From: Amycolatopsis lexingtonensis
GTDB lineage: Bacteria > Actinomycetota > Actinomycetes > Mycobacteriales > Pseudonocardiaceae
Reading direction: 5' to 3'
NCBI RefSeq assembly: GCF_014873755.1
Contig: NZ_JADBEG010000001.1
Span: 5,439,501 to 5,503,500 of the forward strand
DNA length: 64,000 nucleotides
In this document: positions 41,644 through 52,101 of the stretch, piece after piece
Position numbering within the stretch: position 1 is the stretch's first letter
How the letters are laid out: each line of letters opens with the position of its first letter
Translations under genes and position numbers: made by a program
Notes under the pieces: generated by a model
Told to the model about the DNA's origin: nothing
What the model saw: only the letters and a program-made list of their open reading frames with translations
Databases searched by the model: none

Positions 41644-42660
41644 TCAGGACCACTCGTGCTTTTGCGACCGCCCCAGCAGCTCGGCGCCCGCCCGCCGCGG
41701 GTCAACGCCCTCGTGGCAGACGCGGTGCATCGCGTCGGTGATCGGCATGTCGACACCCAGGCTCCGCGCGAGCGCCCGGATCGACGAGCAGGACATGACA
41801 CCCTCGGCGACCTGCCCGCCGGCCGCCGCCTGCGCCTGTTCGAGCGTCTCACCGCGGCCGAGGCGCTCGCCGAACGTCCGGTTGCGCGAAAGCGGCGACG
41901 AGCAGGTCGCGACCAGGTCGCCGACGCCGGCGAGCCCGGCGAACGTCAGCGGGTCCGCGCCCAGCTTCGCCCCGAGCCGGGCCATCTCGGCGAGGCCGCG
42001 CGTGATGAGCGTCGCCATCGTGTTGGTGCCCAGGCCCAGCCCGGCGGCCATGCCGGTGCTGAGCGCGATCACGTTCTTGCAGGCGCCGCCGAGCTCGCAG
42101 CCGACGACGTCGGTGTTGGTGTAGGGCCGGAAGTAGGAGTTGGCGCAGGCGCGCTGGATCGCGACGGCGCGCTCGTGGTCGGCGCAGGCCAGCACGGACG
42201 CGGACGGCTGCCCGGCGGCGATCTCCTTGGCCAGGTTCGGCCCGGTCACGACGACGACCTCGTTCGGATTCATCCCGACGATCTCGCCGATGACCTCGCT
42301 CATCCGCTTGAGCGTGCCGAGTTCGACGCCCTTCGCGAGGCTGACGAGGATCGCGTCCGGCGGCAGCAGATCGCGCCACGACGTCAGGTTGGCGCGCAAG
42401 CTCTGGCTGGGCACGGCGAGCACGACGGCTTCGGCGCCTTCGAGCGCCTTCGCCGGGTCGCTGGTGGCGGTGATGTTCTCCGGCAGCTCGACGCCGGGCA
42501 GGTACGCGCTGTTGGCGTGCCGCTCGCGGATGTCCTCGGCGACCTCTTCGCGGCGCGCCCACATCGTGACGTCGCGACCGGCGTCCCCGAGGACCTTCGC
42601 GAAGGCGGTGCCCCACGACCCGGCCCCGAGCACGGTGACCCGCTGCACGTCGGCGCGCAT
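41644..42660 (-). CDS. gpsA: NAD(P)H-dependent glycerol-3-phosphate dehydrogenase
   Basis: The 338-residue protein begins with a Rossmann signature, [20 protein letters not shown], and has [20 protein letters not shown], with the catalytic lysine, and [18 protein letters not shown]. It makes sn-glycerol-3-phosphate for phospholipids. Its start overlaps the plsC stop by one base (TGATG), so the acylation enzyme and the dehydrogenase are coupled in one lipid operon. It marks the right edge of the accessory block. Confidence 0.97.
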   Translation of the reverse strand: MRADVQRVTVLGAGSWGTAFAKVLGDAGRDVTMWARREEVAEDIRERHANSAYLPGVELPENITATSDPAKALEGAEAVVLAVPSQSLRANLTSWRDLLPPDAILVSLAKGVELGTLKRMSEVIGEIVGMNPNEVVVVTGPNLAKEIAAGQPSASVLACADHERAVAIQRACANSYFRPYTNTDVVGCELGGACKNVIALSTGMAAGLGLGTNTMATLITRGLAEMARLGAKLGADPLTFAGLAGVGDLVATCSSPLSRNRTFGERLGRGETLEQAQAAAGGQVAEGVMSCSSIRALARSLGVDMPITDAMHRVCHEGVDPRRAGAELLGRSQKHEWS

Positions 42661-43364
42661 CAGGCGGTTTCCCCCGGCTTCTCCGACGGCGGTTCTTCGT
42701 CCCGGATCTCGGCGAGCAGCCGGGTCACCTCGTCCATCATGACCTTGGTGACCTCACGCAGCTTGGACGCGCTGCGGACGCTGCCTTCGCGGTAGACCGA
42801 CAGGTCGAGCGGGTCGCCGACGCGGTGGGTGATGGTCTTGCGCGGGAACGGCTTGAACTTCTTGGTGTAGCCGTTGAAGAGCTGGCTGGTGCCCCAGCGG
42901 GCGATGGGGATCACGGGGACGTCGTTCTGGATCGCGAGCCGCGCGGCGCCGGTGAAGGACTCCTTCGGCCAGCCGGCCGGGTCCTTGGTGATGGTGCCCT
43001 CGGGGTAGATCACGACGACCTTGCCCGCCTGCAGCGCCTCGTGCGCGGCCTTGAGACTGTCCCCGGCGGCGGCCGACCCGCGCGAGACGGGGATCTGCCC
43101 CGAGCCGACGAAGATCTTCCCGAAGATCGGGGTCCGGGTCAGGCTCTCCTTGCCGAGGAACCGCGGCACCCGCTTCGCCCGGTGCACGAAGACGGCGTCG
43201 ACGACCGGGTCGAGGTGCGAGATGTGGTTCAGCACGAGCAGCGCGGGCCCCTGCCGCGGCACCTTCTCGTCCCCGACGTAGACCCGCCGCGCGATCCCGG
43301 TGATCGGGTAGAACAGTACGGCGGCGAGCCCCACCCAGAAGCCACCCTTTTCACGCCGGGCCAC
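42660..43364 (-). CDS. plsC: 1-acylglycerol-3-phosphate acyltransferase
   Basis: The 234-residue protein has the acyltransferase motifs NHISHLD and YPEGTITKD and a membrane-associated N-terminal helix. It acylates lysophosphatidic acid, the step after gpsA. The GTG at 43364 sits just after GGAGGAGGAG; a longer GTG start at 43379 would overlap that ribosome-binding site, so the shorter is preferred. Confidence 0.92.
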   Translation of the reverse strand: MARREKGGFWVGLAAVLFYPITGIARRVYVGDEKVPRQGPALLVLNHISHLDPVVDAVFVHRAKRVPRFLGKESLTRTPIFGKIFVGSGQIPVSRGSAAAGDSLKAAHEALQAGKVVVIYPEGTITKDPAGWPKESFTGAARLAIQNDVPVIPIARWGTSQLFNGYTKKFKPFPRKTITHRVGDPLDLSVYREGSVRSASKLREVTKVMMDEVTRLLAEIRDEEPPSEKPGETA

Positions 43365-43546
43365 GATCTCCTCCTCCACGTCTCACGTCCGGTGCTGATC
43401 CTGCCGCGCCGGGGTCGGGGCAGTCCAGGGAGGGTGCGTTCAACCGGCGGCGAGGCGGTCCGGGCCGGCTGGGCGCCCTGGTCCGGGGCCGGACGCCAGG
43501 GCCCCGGCAAAGGTGCTGCGGCTCGCTCGGCGGCGGCTTCGCCGAC

Positions 43547-43599
43547 GTCTTGAATGACTCATTCAGGTCTTCCGAGGTCCTGAATGAGTCATTCAAGAC
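43547..43599. repeat. TGAATGASTCATTCA double palindrome, copy 2
   Basis: Perfect 21-base arms (43547-43567, 43579-43599) surround an 11-base loop; the core TGAATGACTCATTCA is itself palindromic. Unlike the other copies this one lies in a divergent promoter region, not at a gene's 3' end. Confidence 0.75.
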
Positions 43600-43647
43600 A
43601 CCACCGGCCCACCCGTCACGAGGATCGCCGAGCCCACCACCCCCGAG

Positions 43648-43677
43648 TTGTCCACAACTGCCCTCACCTGTGGACAA
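43648..43677. promoter_or_regulatory. Inverted pair of DnaA-box-like sites
   Basis: TTGTCCACA at 43648-43656 and TGTGGACAA at 43669-43677 are 12 bases apart, the same spacing and sequence as the pair at 29716. It lies 51 bases upstream of the cofC start. Confidence 0.5.
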
Positions 43678-43727
43678 CCCGCCCCACTCCCCGACACCAG
43701 CCCGACCTTTCCGGTAAAGATGGACAC

Positions 43728-44348
43728 GTGGACGTAGACCTGGTCGTGCCGATGAAACACCCCCGCGACGGCAAGTCGCGGCTGCGTGGCGCGGTCGAAC
43801 CGGACCACCACCCGGCCCTGGTACTGGCCCTCGCCGCCGACACGCTCGCCGCCGTCGTCTCGGCCGGGCGGGTGCGGCGCGTCCTGCTCGTCGCCGCCGA
43901 CCCCGAGGCCGTCCGGGAACTCGCGGAACTCGGCGTCGAAATCATCCGCGAACCCCCGCACGGAGGTCTCAACGAAGCTTTCCGCCACGGCGAAGCCCAG
44001 CTCCGCAAGGACGACCCCGCGGCCATAGTGGGCGCCCTCCAAGCCGACCTCCCCGCCCTGCGCGCCGGCGACCTGACCGAGGCGATCACCGAAGCGGCCG
44101 GGAACCGGGCCTTCGTCGCCGACCGGCAGGGCACCGGCACCACCCTCCTGCTCTCCGCGCCGGGTGCTCCGCTCGAGCCGCGGTTCGGGCTGGGGTCGGC
44201 GGCCGCGCACCGCCGGTCCGGGGCCGTTCCCCTGCGGGCGCCGCTCGCCACCCTCCGCAGCGACGTCGACACCGCGGACGATCTTGCCCACGTCCGCGCG
44301 CTGGGTGTCGGAAAACACACGGCGGAAGCGTGTGCGGGACCGCGCTGA
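43728..44348 (+). CDS. cofC: Phosphoenolpyruvate/2-phospholactate guanylyltransferase (F420)
   Basis: The 206-residue protein has the nucleotidyltransferase signature VDVDLVVPMKHPRDGKSRLR, then PPHGGLNEAF, VGALQADLPAL and ATLRSDVDTADDL. It activates phosphoenolpyruvate or 2-phospholactate in F420 synthesis (CofC in methanogens, FbiD in mycobacteria). GTG start with a weak ribosome-binding site. Its place before ppk1 matches the mycobacterial order. Confidence 0.92.
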   Translation: MDVDLVVPMKHPRDGKSRLRGAVEPDHHPALVLALAADTLAAVVSAGRVRRVLLVAADPEAVRELAELGVEIIREPPHGGLNEAFRHGEAQLRKDDPAAIVGALQADLPALRAGDLTEAITEAAGNRAFVADRQGTGTTLLLSAPGAPLEPRFGLGSAAAHRRSGAVPLRAPLATLRSDVDTADDLAHVRALGVGKHTAEACAGPR

Positions 44349-44403
44349 GCTGTTCATCTGACCTTCACCACGCCCTGCGCAATTCCGCGTGGCTTGGTGA
44401 AGA

Positions 44404-46767
44404 ATGGGGGCCGTGAGCACAGACGACGGCGGCACGCCCGCACCGCGGAGGCGACGGAACCCGGCAAGCGGATCTTCGGAGACGGCGAAGAAAACCACCA
44501 GCCGGGCGAGCACGGCCAAGAAGGTCCCGTCGAAGGCCACCGCACGCGACACCGCCGCCCGGGCCACCGCCGGGAAACCCCGGGAGCGCAAGGCCACCCC
44601 GGCGACCACCCGCCGCCGCAGCGCTTCGCACGGCAACGGGCGCAACGCCGAGGAGTTCCGCTCCGTGCCGTCGGCGCCGCCCGCGGTCACCGCCGCGCCG
44701 GCCGCCGTCGAGACGCTGCCGGACGACCGGTACTTCAACCGCGAGCTGTCGTGGCAGGACTTCAACGCGCGGGTGCTCGCGCTGGCCGAGGACGAGTCGC
44801 AGCCGCTGCTGGAGCGGACGAAGTTCCTCGCCATCTTCGCGTCCAATCTGGACGAGTTCTACATGGTCCGCGTCGCCGGCCTGAAGCGCCGCGACGAGAC
44901 CGGCCTGCTGGTGCGCAGCGCGGACGGGCTCACCCCGCGCGAGCAGCTCGGCTACATCGCCAAGCGCAACCAGGACCTGGTCGAGCGCCAGACCGGCGCC
45001 TTCGAAAAGCACCTGCGCCCGCAGCTGGCCGAGCACGACATCCACATCGTCGGCTGGGCCGACCTGCCCGGCGCCGACCAGCTGCGGCTGTCGAGCTACT
45101 TCTCCGAGCAGATCTTCCCGGTGCTGACGCCGCTGGCCGTCGACCCGGCGCACCCGTTCCCGTACATCTCGGGCCTGTCGCTCAACCTCGCGGTCACCGT
45201 CCGGGACCCGGAGGGCGGCACCGAGCGGTTCGCCAGGGTGAAGGTGCCGAGCAACGTGCCGCGGCTGATGCGCGTCGAAACCGACCGCGCCAGCCGCACC
45301 GCGACCTTCCTGCCGCTCGAGGAGCTCATCGCCGCGCACCTCGGCGAGCTGTTCACCGGCATGGACGTCACCGAGCACCACGTCTTCCGCGTCACCCGCA
45401 ACGCCGACTTCGAGGTCGACGAAGACCGCGACGAAGACCTGCTGCAGGCCCTCGAGCGCGAGCTGGCGCAGCGCCGGTTCGGGCCGCCGGTCCGGCTCGA
45501 GGTCGCGCAGGACATGAGCGAGCACATGCTCGAGCTGCTGCTGCGCGAGCTGGACGTCGACCCGGCGGACGTCGTCGAGGTGCCCGGCCTGCTGGACCTG
45601 ACCTGCCTGCACCAGCTGTCCGGTGTGGACCGCAAGGAGCTCAAGGACCGGCCGTTCGTGCCGGCGACGCACCCGGCGTTCGGCGAGCGGGAGACGCCGA
45701 AGAGCGTCTTCGCCACGCTGCGCGAGGGCGACGTGCTGGTGCACCACCCGTACGACTCGTTCTCCACCAGCGTGCAGCGGTTCATCGAGCAGGCGGCGGC
45801 CGACTCGAAGGTGCTCGCGATCAAGCAGACGCTGTACCGGACCTCGGGCGACTCCCCGATCGTCGACGCGCTGATCGACGCGGCCGAGGCAGGCAAGCAG
45901 GTCGTCGCGCTGGTCGAGATCAAGGCGCGGTTCGACGAGCAGGCCAACATCACCTGGGCGCGGACGCTGGAACGCGCGGGCGTGCACGTCGTGTACGGCC
46001 TGGTCGGGCTGAAGACGCACTGCAAGGTGTCGATGATCGTGCGCCAGGAGGGCTCGACGATCCGGCGCTACTGCCACATCGGCACCGGCAACTACAACCC
46101 GAAGACCGCGCGGCTCTACGAGGACATCGGCCTGTTCACCGCCGACCCGAGCATCGGCGCGGACGTCACCGACCTGTTCAACGTGCTCACCGGCTACTCC
46201 CGCCAGGACACCTACCGGACGATCCTCACGTCGCCGCACGGCATCCGCCGGGGCATCGTCCGCGCGATCGGCGAAGAGATCGAGCTGGCGCGGGCCGGGC
46301 AGCAGGCCGGGATCCGGATCAAGTGCAACTCGCTGGTCGACGAGCAGGTCATCGACGCGCTCTACCACGCGTCGCAGGCCGGGGTGCCGGTCGAGATCGT
46401 GGTGCGCGGCATCTGCACGCTCAAGCCCGGCGTCGAAGGGCTGTCGGAGAACATCCACGTCCGGTCGATCCTGGGCCGGTTCCTGGAGCACTCGCGGGTC
46501 TTCCACTTCCGCGCGGGCGGCACGCACTGGATCGGCAGCGCGGACATGATGCACCGGAACCTGGACCGGCGGATCGAGGCGCTGGTGCGGGTGAAGGACC
46601 CGAAGCTGACCCGGCAGCTCGACGACATCTTCGACTCGGCGCTCGATCCGGCGACGCGCTGCTGGGTGCTGACCGACAGCGGCGAGTGGGCGCCGTTCCC
46701 GGCGGACGGCTCGCGGGTGCGTGACCACCAGCTGGAGCTGGCGAAGCTGCACGGGGCCGCCGGATGA
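44404..46767 (+). CDS. ppk1: Polyphosphate kinase
   Basis: The 787-residue protein has a long basic Ala/Lys/Arg-rich N-terminal extension (residues 1-90), then a PPK1 core beginning [20 protein letters not shown]. The autophosphorylated histidine is in [20 protein letters not shown] and a second histidine region follows in a helical domain ending [12 protein letters not shown]. It makes polyphosphate from ATP. A GTG at 44413 is an alternative start with a better GGGGG site. Its end overlaps mutT1 (ATGA). Confidence 0.96.
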   Translation: MGAVSTDDGGTPAPRRRRNPASGSSETAKKTTSRASTAKKVPSKATARDTAARATAGKPRERKATPATTRRRSASHGNGRNAEEFRSVPSAPPAVTAAPAAVETLPDDRYFNRELSWQDFNARVLALAEDESQPLLERTKFLAIFASNLDEFYMVRVAGLKRRDETGLLVRSADGLTPREQLGYIAKRNQDLVERQTGAFEKHLRPQLAEHDIHIVGWADLPGADQLRLSSYFSEQIFPVLTPLAVDPAHPFPYISGLSLNLAVTVRDPEGGTERFARVKVPSNVPRLMRVETDRASRTATFLPLEELIAAHLGELFTGMDVTEHHVFRVTRNADFEVDEDRDEDLLQALERELAQRRFGPPVRLEVAQDMSEHMLELLLRELDVDPADVVEVPGLLDLTCLHQLSGVDRKELKDRPFVPATHPAFGERETPKSVFATLREGDVLVHHPYDSFSTSVQRFIEQAAADSKVLAIKQTLYRTSGDSPIVDALIDAAEAGKQVVALVEIKARFDEQANITWARTLERAGVHVVYGLVGLKTHCKVSMIVRQEGSTIRRYCHIGTGNYNPKTARLYEDIGLFTADPSIGADVTDLFNVLTGYSRQDTYRTILTSPHGIRRGIVRAIGEEIELARAGQQAGIRIKCNSLVDEQVIDALYHASQAGVPVEIVVRGICTLKPGVEGLSENIHVRSILGRFLEHSRVFHFRAGGTHWIGSADMMHRNLDRRIEALVRVKDPKLTRQLDDIFDSALDPATRCWVLTDSGEWAPFPADGSRVRDHQLELAKLHGAAG

Positions 46768-47717
46768 CCCACGAGGTACGGGCGGCCGGCGCGGTGCTGT
46801 GGCGCGTCGCCGGCGGGGTGACCGAGGTCGCCCTGGTCCACCGCCCGCGGTACGACGACTGGTCGCTGCCGAAGGGGAAGCTCGACGCGGGCGAGACGAT
46901 CGCCGAGGCCGCCGTCCGCGAAGTACGCGAGGAGACCGGGTTCGCCGCGGTCCTGGGCCGGTACGTGGCGCGCACGACCTACGCGGTGCCGTCGCGCACC
47001 GGGTCCGGGACGGTGCCGAAGACGGTCGACTACTTCGCCGCGGAAGCGGTTTCCGGCGAGTTCGCGGCGAACGACGAGGTCGACGAGCTGCGCTGGCTCG
47101 CCCCGCAGGCCGCGGAAAAGCTGCTGACGCGGCCGGGGGACGTGCGCGTGCTGCGGGCGTTCTGCGAGCTGCCCGTCGGCCTGTCGACGGTGTTGCTGGT
47201 GCGGCACGCGAAGGCGGGCAAGCGCGACGAGTGGACCGGCGACGACGACCTGCGCCCGCTTTCCGAAGCGGGCCAGCGGCAGGCGGCCGGGCTCCGGCGC
47301 GTGCTGGCGCTGTTCGGGCCCGCCCGGGTGCTGTCCGCGCCGCGGCTGCGGTGCGTGCAGACGGTGCACGGGATCGCGGACGACCTCGGCGCCGAAGTCC
47401 GGCACGAACCGCTGTTCTCCGAGGAGGGCTACTGGCCCGACCCGGTGCTCGGCGTGGCGCGGCTGCTGGCCGTGGCCGGCGACGCCGGGACGCCGGTGGT
47501 GTGCAGCCAGGGCGGCGTGATCCCGGACCTGGTGAGCGCGCTGGCCGACCGCGACGGCGTGGAGCTTTCCGCCGCGCGCGGCGGGGTCGTGCCCAGCAAG
47601 AAGGGCTCGTTCTGGGTCCTGTCGTTCCGCCCGCCGACGGCCGAGGAAGGCCCGCTGCTCCTGGCGGCGGACTACTACCCGAGCGCGCTTCCCGCGCCGG
47701 CGCCCACTCGCTCCTGA
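46764..47717 (+). CDS. mutT1: Nudix hydrolase with histidine phosphatase domain (MutT1)
   Basis: The 317-residue protein has a Nudix box, [20 protein letters not shown] followed by TGF (about residues 38-60), and a C-terminal histidine-phosphatase domain beginning [14 protein letters not shown]. This fusion is the mycobacterial MutT1 type, which breaks down 8-oxo-dGTP, 8-oxo-GTP and related dinucleotides. It is translated with ppk1. Confidence 0.94.
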   Translation: MTHEVRAAGAVLWRVAGGVTEVALVHRPRYDDWSLPKGKLDAGETIAEAAVREVREETGFAAVLGRYVARTTYAVPSRTGSGTVPKTVDYFAAEAVSGEFAANDEVDELRWLAPQAAEKLLTRPGDVRVLRAFCELPVGLSTVLLVRHAKAGKRDEWTGDDDLRPLSEAGQRQAAGLRRVLALFGPARVLSAPRLRCVQTVHGIADDLGAEVRHEPLFSEEGYWPDPVLGVARLLAVAGDAGTPVVCSQGGVIPDLVSALADRDGVELSAARGGVVPSKKGSFWVLSFRPPTAEEGPLLLAADYYPSALPAPAPTRS

Positions 47718-47796
47718 CTCGGGGCCGGACAACGAGACAGCGTCCTGACAGTAGATCTTGGTGTACTGGTCCCGGGTCCCGCTGGGCTGCGCCGGG

Positions 47797-50643
47797 CTAG
47801 GGGTACGGCGCATCCCCGGGCGAGGGCTCGTCTGTCGGCACCGTGGCCAGCAGGGCTTGGATCTCCGTGACCCGGGGGTCGCCGAGGCGCTGGCTCACGG
47901 TCAGCGCCTCGGTCCAGTGTCCCCCTGCCTCGCGGCCGCGGCCGGTTCGCTGTTTGAGCCGGCCCAGGGTGATCTGGACGTCGATGGTGCCGTAGTCGGC
48001 GTTCAGCTCTTTCAGCTCGGCGAGCGCGTCGAGTCCCGCCTTCTCCGCTTCGTCGTGTCTTCCCGCCCCGGCGAGCGCTTCGGCGACGTTCCCTAGGGCG
48101 AGCGCCGCGTGGTAGCGGTCGCCCAGCTCGGCGAAGGCTTCGTGCGCGGCCTCGGCGGCTTCGGCCGCGTGGTCGTAGTCGTGCAGGCCGATGCGGCTGG
48201 CGCTGACGTTCAGCAGCGCGTGCGGGACGAAGGTGCGCTGCCCGTGGTCGCGCGCGAGGTGGACGGCTTGGAGGGCGTAGCGCTCGGCTTCCGCGTACTC
48301 GGCGCGGACGTAGTAGGCGCCGGCGAGGTTCGACAGGATCGCCACGGCCAGCGCGGTGCCACCGCCGGACTCCGAGGCCGCGCGGGCCTCCTCCAGCGCT
48401 TCCAGCGCCTGGTCGGGCTGGAGCGTGCGCAGGTAGGCCGAGCCGAGGTTGTTGGCGCTGTACTGGAGACCGGTGTTGTCGCCGGCGTCGCGGGTGACGG
48501 CGACCGCCGCGCGCGCGGTGGTGATCCAGTCGTCGCGGTCGTGGCGTTCGGCGAAGAAGCCGCGCAGGAGCCACGCGAGCTTCCAGGCGTGGGCGGTCCA
48601 GCCGCGGTCGGCGGCGATGCCGACCAGCGCGGTGAGGGCCGGCCGTTCCGTGGCGTACCAGGCGATCGTCTGCTCGTGCTGGGTGAAGTGGACGGCGGGC
48701 ACCGGCGGCGGGCCGAGGGTGATGTCCTCGGTGAGCAGGTCGGGGCGGACGAGCTTGTTCGCCTCCGCGACCGTGGCGAGGTACCAGTCGAGGAGCCGGC
48801 GCAGCGCGGCTTCGCGGTCGTCCGCCGTCGTTTCGGATTCGACGAGTTCCGCGGCGTAGACGCGCAGGAGGTCGTGGAACTGGTAGCGGTCGGTGCCGGG
48901 CTGGTTGAGCAGGTGCGCGGCGGCGAGCTGGTCGGCGAGTTCGCGGGCTTCACGCAGGTTGGCACCGGCGAGCGCGGCGGCCGCGGACAGGCTGAAGCCG
49001 TGGCCGGGGTGCAGGCCGAGCAGCCGGAAGAACCGCGCGGCGGCCGGGCGGAGGGCCTTGTAGGACCAGGAGAACGCGGCGCGGAGGTCGGTGCCGGCGT
49101 CCTGCGGGTCGCGCAGGGTGTCCAGGCGCAGCCGCTGGTCGCGGAGTTCTTCGACGATCCCGGCGAGCGAAACGCCGGGAAAGCGGGAAGCGCGTTCTCC
49201 GGCCAGCGCGAGCGCGAGCGGCAGGCGCCCGCAGAGCTGGACGAGTTCGGCGACGGCATCGGGTTCGGCGGCCAGGCGCCGCGGGCCGACGCTGCCGGCG
49301 AGCAGCGCGGCGGCGTCCCCGTCGTCGAAGGACCGTAGCGCGATGCGGCGGGCGCCGTCGCGCGCGACGAGGCCCCGCAACTGGTTTCGGCTGGTCACGA
49401 CGACGAGGTTCCCGGAACCGGGCAGCAACGGGCGGACCTGGTCGGCGTCGCGGGCGTTGTCGAGCAGCATCAGCGTGCGGCTGCCGTCGAGCCGGCTGCG
49501 CAGCAGGGCCGAGCGTTCCTCCACTGTGGAAGGCACGGACTCGGGCGGGACGCCGAGGGCGCGGAGGAAGCCGGCGAGCGCGGCGTCCGGCGTGACGGGG
49601 GTGCCCGCGGAGTGGCCGCGCAGGTCGAGGAACAGCTGGCCGCCGGGGAAGCGATCGCGGACGCGGTGCGACCAGTGCACGGCCAGCGACGTCTTCCCGA
49701 CCCCGGCGGTGCCTTCGATGACGACGATGCCGGAGGCGCCGCCGGGCGGCAGCCGGTCGAGCTCGGCGAGTTCGGCACCGCGGCCGGTGAAGCCGGCGAC
49801 GTCGAAGGGCAGCTGCCGCGGCACGGTGGGCACGGCGGGCCCGGCGTCGGCGGCGAGCAGTTCGGCGTGCAGGCGCCGCAGGTCTTCACCGGGTTCGACA
49901 CCGAGTTCGTCGGCCAGCAGCGCGCGCAGGTTGGCGTAGCGCGCGAGTGCTTCGGCGCGGCGCCCGGACCGGGCGAGGGCACGGACCAGCCGTTCCCACA
50001 ACGACTCCCGCAGCGGGTGCTGGGCGACGAGGTCGGTCAGCTCGGCGACGAGCCGCGCGTCGGGGACCAGCCCGGTGTCGAGGTCGATGCGCTGCTCCAC
50101 GGCGAAGAGGTGCCGTTCGGTGAGCAGCGGCTCCCATTCGGCGGCGAGCGCGGGCGAACCGACGCCTTCCAGCGGCGTCCCGCCCCAGGTGGCGAGCGCG
50201 GCGGTGAGCAGCGCCCGCCGCTGCGCGGGATCGGTCGTGGCGGCGGCTTGGTCGAGGGCGCGCAGGAACCGCAGCGCGTCCACCCGGGACGGGTCGACGA
50301 CCAGCCGGTAGCCGTCCGGTTCGGTGACGACGGTGTCCTCGCCGCAGAGCCGGCGCAGGCGCATGACGTAGGTCTGCAGGCTGCCCCGGATGTGCGCGGG
50401 CGGCGTCTCGCCCCAGACCCCGCGCGCGAGCGCGTCGATCGACACCAGCCGGCCCGCGGCGAGGGCGAGGGTGGCGAGCAGCGCGCGCTGGCGGGAACTG
50501 GTCAGCACGACCGGGGAACCGCCGACGAGCACCTGGAACGGGCCGAGCAGCCGGATGTCGATGGTGGTCGCCCCCAGGTTAGCCGTCGCGCGCCGCCGGG
50601 CCCGCACCGCACGCGGGCCCCGAGGAACGCAGCGTGGCACCAC
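47797..50643 (-). CDS. AfsR/SARP-type regulator with NB-ARC and TPR
   Basis: The 948-residue protein begins with an OmpR-like winged helix (RQRALLATLALAAGRLVSID, QTYVMRLRRL), followed by a bacterial transcriptional activation domain (about 115-265), an NB-ARC ATPase with Walker A GTAGVGKTSLAVHWSH and VLLDNARDADQ-like sequence, and C-terminal TPRs (about 680-940). AfsR-type proteins activate secondary-metabolite or stress genes in streptomycetes. No biosynthetic cluster is in view. The start is uncertain: GTGs at 50643 or 50607 are both possible. Confidence 0.9.
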   Translation of the reverse strand: MVPRCVPRGPRAVRARRRATANLGATTIDIRLLGPFQVLVGGSPVVLTSSRQRALLATLALAAGRLVSIDALARGVWGETPPAHIRGSLQTYVMRLRRLCGEDTVVTEPDGYRLVVDPSRVDALRFLRALDQAAATTDPAQRRALLTAALATWGGTPLEGVGSPALAAEWEPLLTERHLFAVEQRIDLDTGLVPDARLVAELTDLVAQHPLRESLWERLVRALARSGRRAEALARYANLRALLADELGVEPGEDLRRLHAELLAADAGPAVPTVPRQLPFDVAGFTGRGAELAELDRLPPGGASGIVVIEGTAGVGKTSLAVHWSHRVRDRFPGGQLFLDLRGHSAGTPVTPDAALAGFLRALGVPPESVPSTVEERSALLRSRLDGSRTLMLLDNARDADQVRPLLPGSGNLVVVTSRNQLRGLVARDGARRIALRSFDDGDAAALLAGSVGPRRLAAEPDAVAELVQLCGRLPLALALAGERASRFPGVSLAGIVEELRDQRLRLDTLRDPQDAGTDLRAAFSWSYKALRPAAARFFRLLGLHPGHGFSLSAAAALAGANLREARELADQLAAAHLLNQPGTDRYQFHDLLRVYAAELVESETTADDREAALRRLLDWYLATVAEANKLVRPDLLTEDITLGPPPVPAVHFTQHEQTIAWYATERPALTALVGIAADRGWTAHAWKLAWLLRGFFAERHDRDDWITTARAAVAVTRDAGDNTGLQYSANNLGSAYLRTLQPDQALEALEEARAASESGGGTALAVAILSNLAGAYYVRAEYAEAERYALQAVHLARDHGQRTFVPHALLNVSASRIGLHDYDHAAEAAEAAHEAFAELGDRYHAALALGNVAEALAGAGRHDEAEKAGLDALAELKELNADYGTIDVQITLGRLKQRTGRGREAGGHWTEALTVSQRLGDPRVTEIQALLATVPTDEPSPGDAPYP

Positions 50644-50888
50644 TCGGCCGGGCGCTCAAGCAACTTTGCGAAATTGAGCGGAACCGGTCCCGGGCGCGGG
50701 GTTGGGCCGGGCGGGTGGGGTGCGGGTCCCGTGCGGGATGGGGAAGTTGGCGGTGAGTGACTTTCGGGAGTGGGCGGGTTCGGGAGCGGGCTTGCGGTTG
50801 CGGGCGCGGGCGGGATCGCTTCTGCCGCACCGGTGCGGGCAGGGTCCGGGCAACGCCGCGCCGGTGCAGTCCACAGCATCCCGCCGAC

Positions 50889-50941
50889 GTCTTGAATGAC
50901 TCATTCAGGTCTTCGGAGGTCCTGAATGAGTCATTCAAGAC
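50889..50941. repeat. TGAATGASTCATTCA double palindrome, copy 3
   Basis: Perfect 21-base arms at 50889-50909 and 50921-50941 with an 11-base loop (TCTTCGGAGGT). Located between hupB and the AfsR-type gene. Confidence 0.75.
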
Positions 50942-51060
50942 GTTGGGCGAGCCGATCACGCGCGGCAGAGTGGCCTGGCCGAGCGGCGACAACCCACCCT
51001 CGGCCGGTGCGGCAGGCTCCTGCCGGCCCGGATCGCTCCTGCCGCACCGGCCCGGACATG

Positions 51061-51097
51061 CGGCAGGGCCCCACGCACTTCGCGCGGGGCCCTGCCG
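51061..51097 (-). terminator. Hairpin downstream of hupB
   Basis: CGGCAGGGCCCC (51061-51072) pairs perfectly with its complement at 51086-51097; the loop has 13 bases. It lies 84 bases after the hupB stop and has no U-tract, so termination is likely but not certain. Confidence 0.5.
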
Positions 51098-51181
51098 GAA
51101 AAGTCGCTCACCTGACCAGAGGTCGCCCCCTGGGGACCCCCTGATTTCACGTTACCGCAGGGGTCCGACAGTTTTCGGAGG

Positions 51182-51874
51182 TCAGCTCTTCTTCGCCGCG
51201 GTCGAGGTCCGCCTGGCCGGGGCTTTCGCCGCGGTCGTCTTCCGGGCCGTGGTCGTCTTCGCCGCGGCGGGCTTCGCCGCCGTGGTCTTGGCCGCGGCCG
51301 GCTTCGCCGCGGCGGTCTTGGCCGCAGCAGGCTTCGCCGCGGTCGTCCTCGCGGCCGGCGCCTTCGCGCGCGTCGTCGTGGTCTTGGCCGCGGCCGCCTT
51401 CGGGGCCGCCGCCCGGGTCCGCGTGGTCGCCGGCTTCGCCGCGGCCGGCTTCGCCGCCGTCGCGCGGGTGCGCGTCGCCGTCGCGCGGGCCGTCGCCGGC
51501 TTGGCCGCCGCCGCGCGCGGGGTGGTCGCGCGCGTTGTCGTGGAGGCTCGCGTGCCAGCCGCCGCGCGCTTCGCCGGCGTCGCCTTGGCCAGCTTCTTCG
51601 CGCCGGAAATGACGTCCTTGAACGTGGTTCCGGCGCGGAACGCCGGCACGTTCGTCTTCTTGACGCGCACGGCCTCGCCGGTGCGGGGGTTCCGGGCCGT
51701 CCGGGCCGCGCGGGCGCGCTTCTCGAACACACCGAAGCCGGTGATGTTGACCTTCTCGCCCTTGTTGACCGTCCGGATGATGATGTCGACCAGACCGTCG
51801 ACCGCCTCGGAAGCGGCCTTCTTGTCGCCCAGGCGCTCCGACAGCGCCTCGATCAGCTGGGCCTTGTTGGCCAT
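51182..51874 (-). CDS. hupB: Histone-like DNA-binding protein HU with long basic tail
   Basis: The 230-residue protein starts [19 protein letters not shown] and has a normal HU domain to about residue 92 ([36 protein letters not shown]). The rest is an Ala/Lys/Pro/Thr-rich tail with [10 protein letters not shown]-type repeats, like the HupB of mycobacteria. HU bends and compacts DNA; the tail adds binding strength and is a substrate for acetylation in relatives. It is downstream of leuD, separated by an intrinsic terminator. Confidence 0.96.
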   Translation of the reverse strand: MANKAQLIEALSERLGDKKAASEAVDGLVDIIIRTVNKGEKVNITGFGVFEKRARAARTARNPRTGEAVRVKKTNVPAFRAGTTFKDVISGAKKLAKATPAKRAAAGTRASTTTRATTPRAAAAKPATARATATRTRATAAKPAAAKPATTRTRAAAPKAAAAKTTTTRAKAPAARTTAAKPAAAKTAAAKPAAAKTTAAKPAAAKTTTARKTTAAKAPARRTSTAAKKS

Positions 51875-52050
51875 TCCAGTCCTCCAAGAAGGGAGTACCC
51901 GTCCTCGGCCCGGTCGGCCGACCAGCACACGGTATTACCAAGGCAGCACAAATTCCAAACGGCACGCGAACCCTTTCCCTTGCCCCGGGGCGGGTTCCGC
52001 CTCTCGAAGAGAGGCTCGCGAGGGCCGTCCGGCATTGTTCGGAGCGGGCA

Positions 52051-52093
52051 CAAAAAACGGCGGGATCCCTTGCCGCACAAGAGATCCCGCCGT
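52051..52093 (-). terminator. Intrinsic terminator of leuCD
   Basis: ACGGCGGGATC (52057-52067) pairs perfectly with its complement (52083-52093). Read on the minus strand it is followed by a T run (52052-52057). It begins 8 bases after the leuD stop, a textbook Rho-independent structure. Confidence 0.92.
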
Positions 52094-52101
52094 GAAACGA
52101 A

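Larger units (their letters stand above)
43365..43727. other. Divergent intergenic region between plsC and cofC
   Basis: No gene was found. The region carries a TGAATGASTCATTCA double palindrome (43547-43599) and an inverted DnaA-box-like pair (43648-43677), the same two structures found upstream of ddl. Both lie between two promoters, so they cannot be simple terminators of plsC. Confidence 0.65.
50644..51181. other. Intergenic region upstream of the AfsR-type gene
   Basis: No gene is supported. The region has a double palindrome (50889-50941), a direct repeat of GGATCGCTYCTGCCGCACCG near 50813 and 51030, and a strong hairpin (51061-51097) after hupB. The density of secondary structure suggests termination and perhaps regulation of the AfsR-type gene. 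Confidence 0.55.

Noticed and set aside
51182..51600. Tandem short repeats that might be a satellite or CRISPR
   Set aside because: They encode the Ala/Lys/Pro tail of hupB in frame, without spacers or uniform repeat units.
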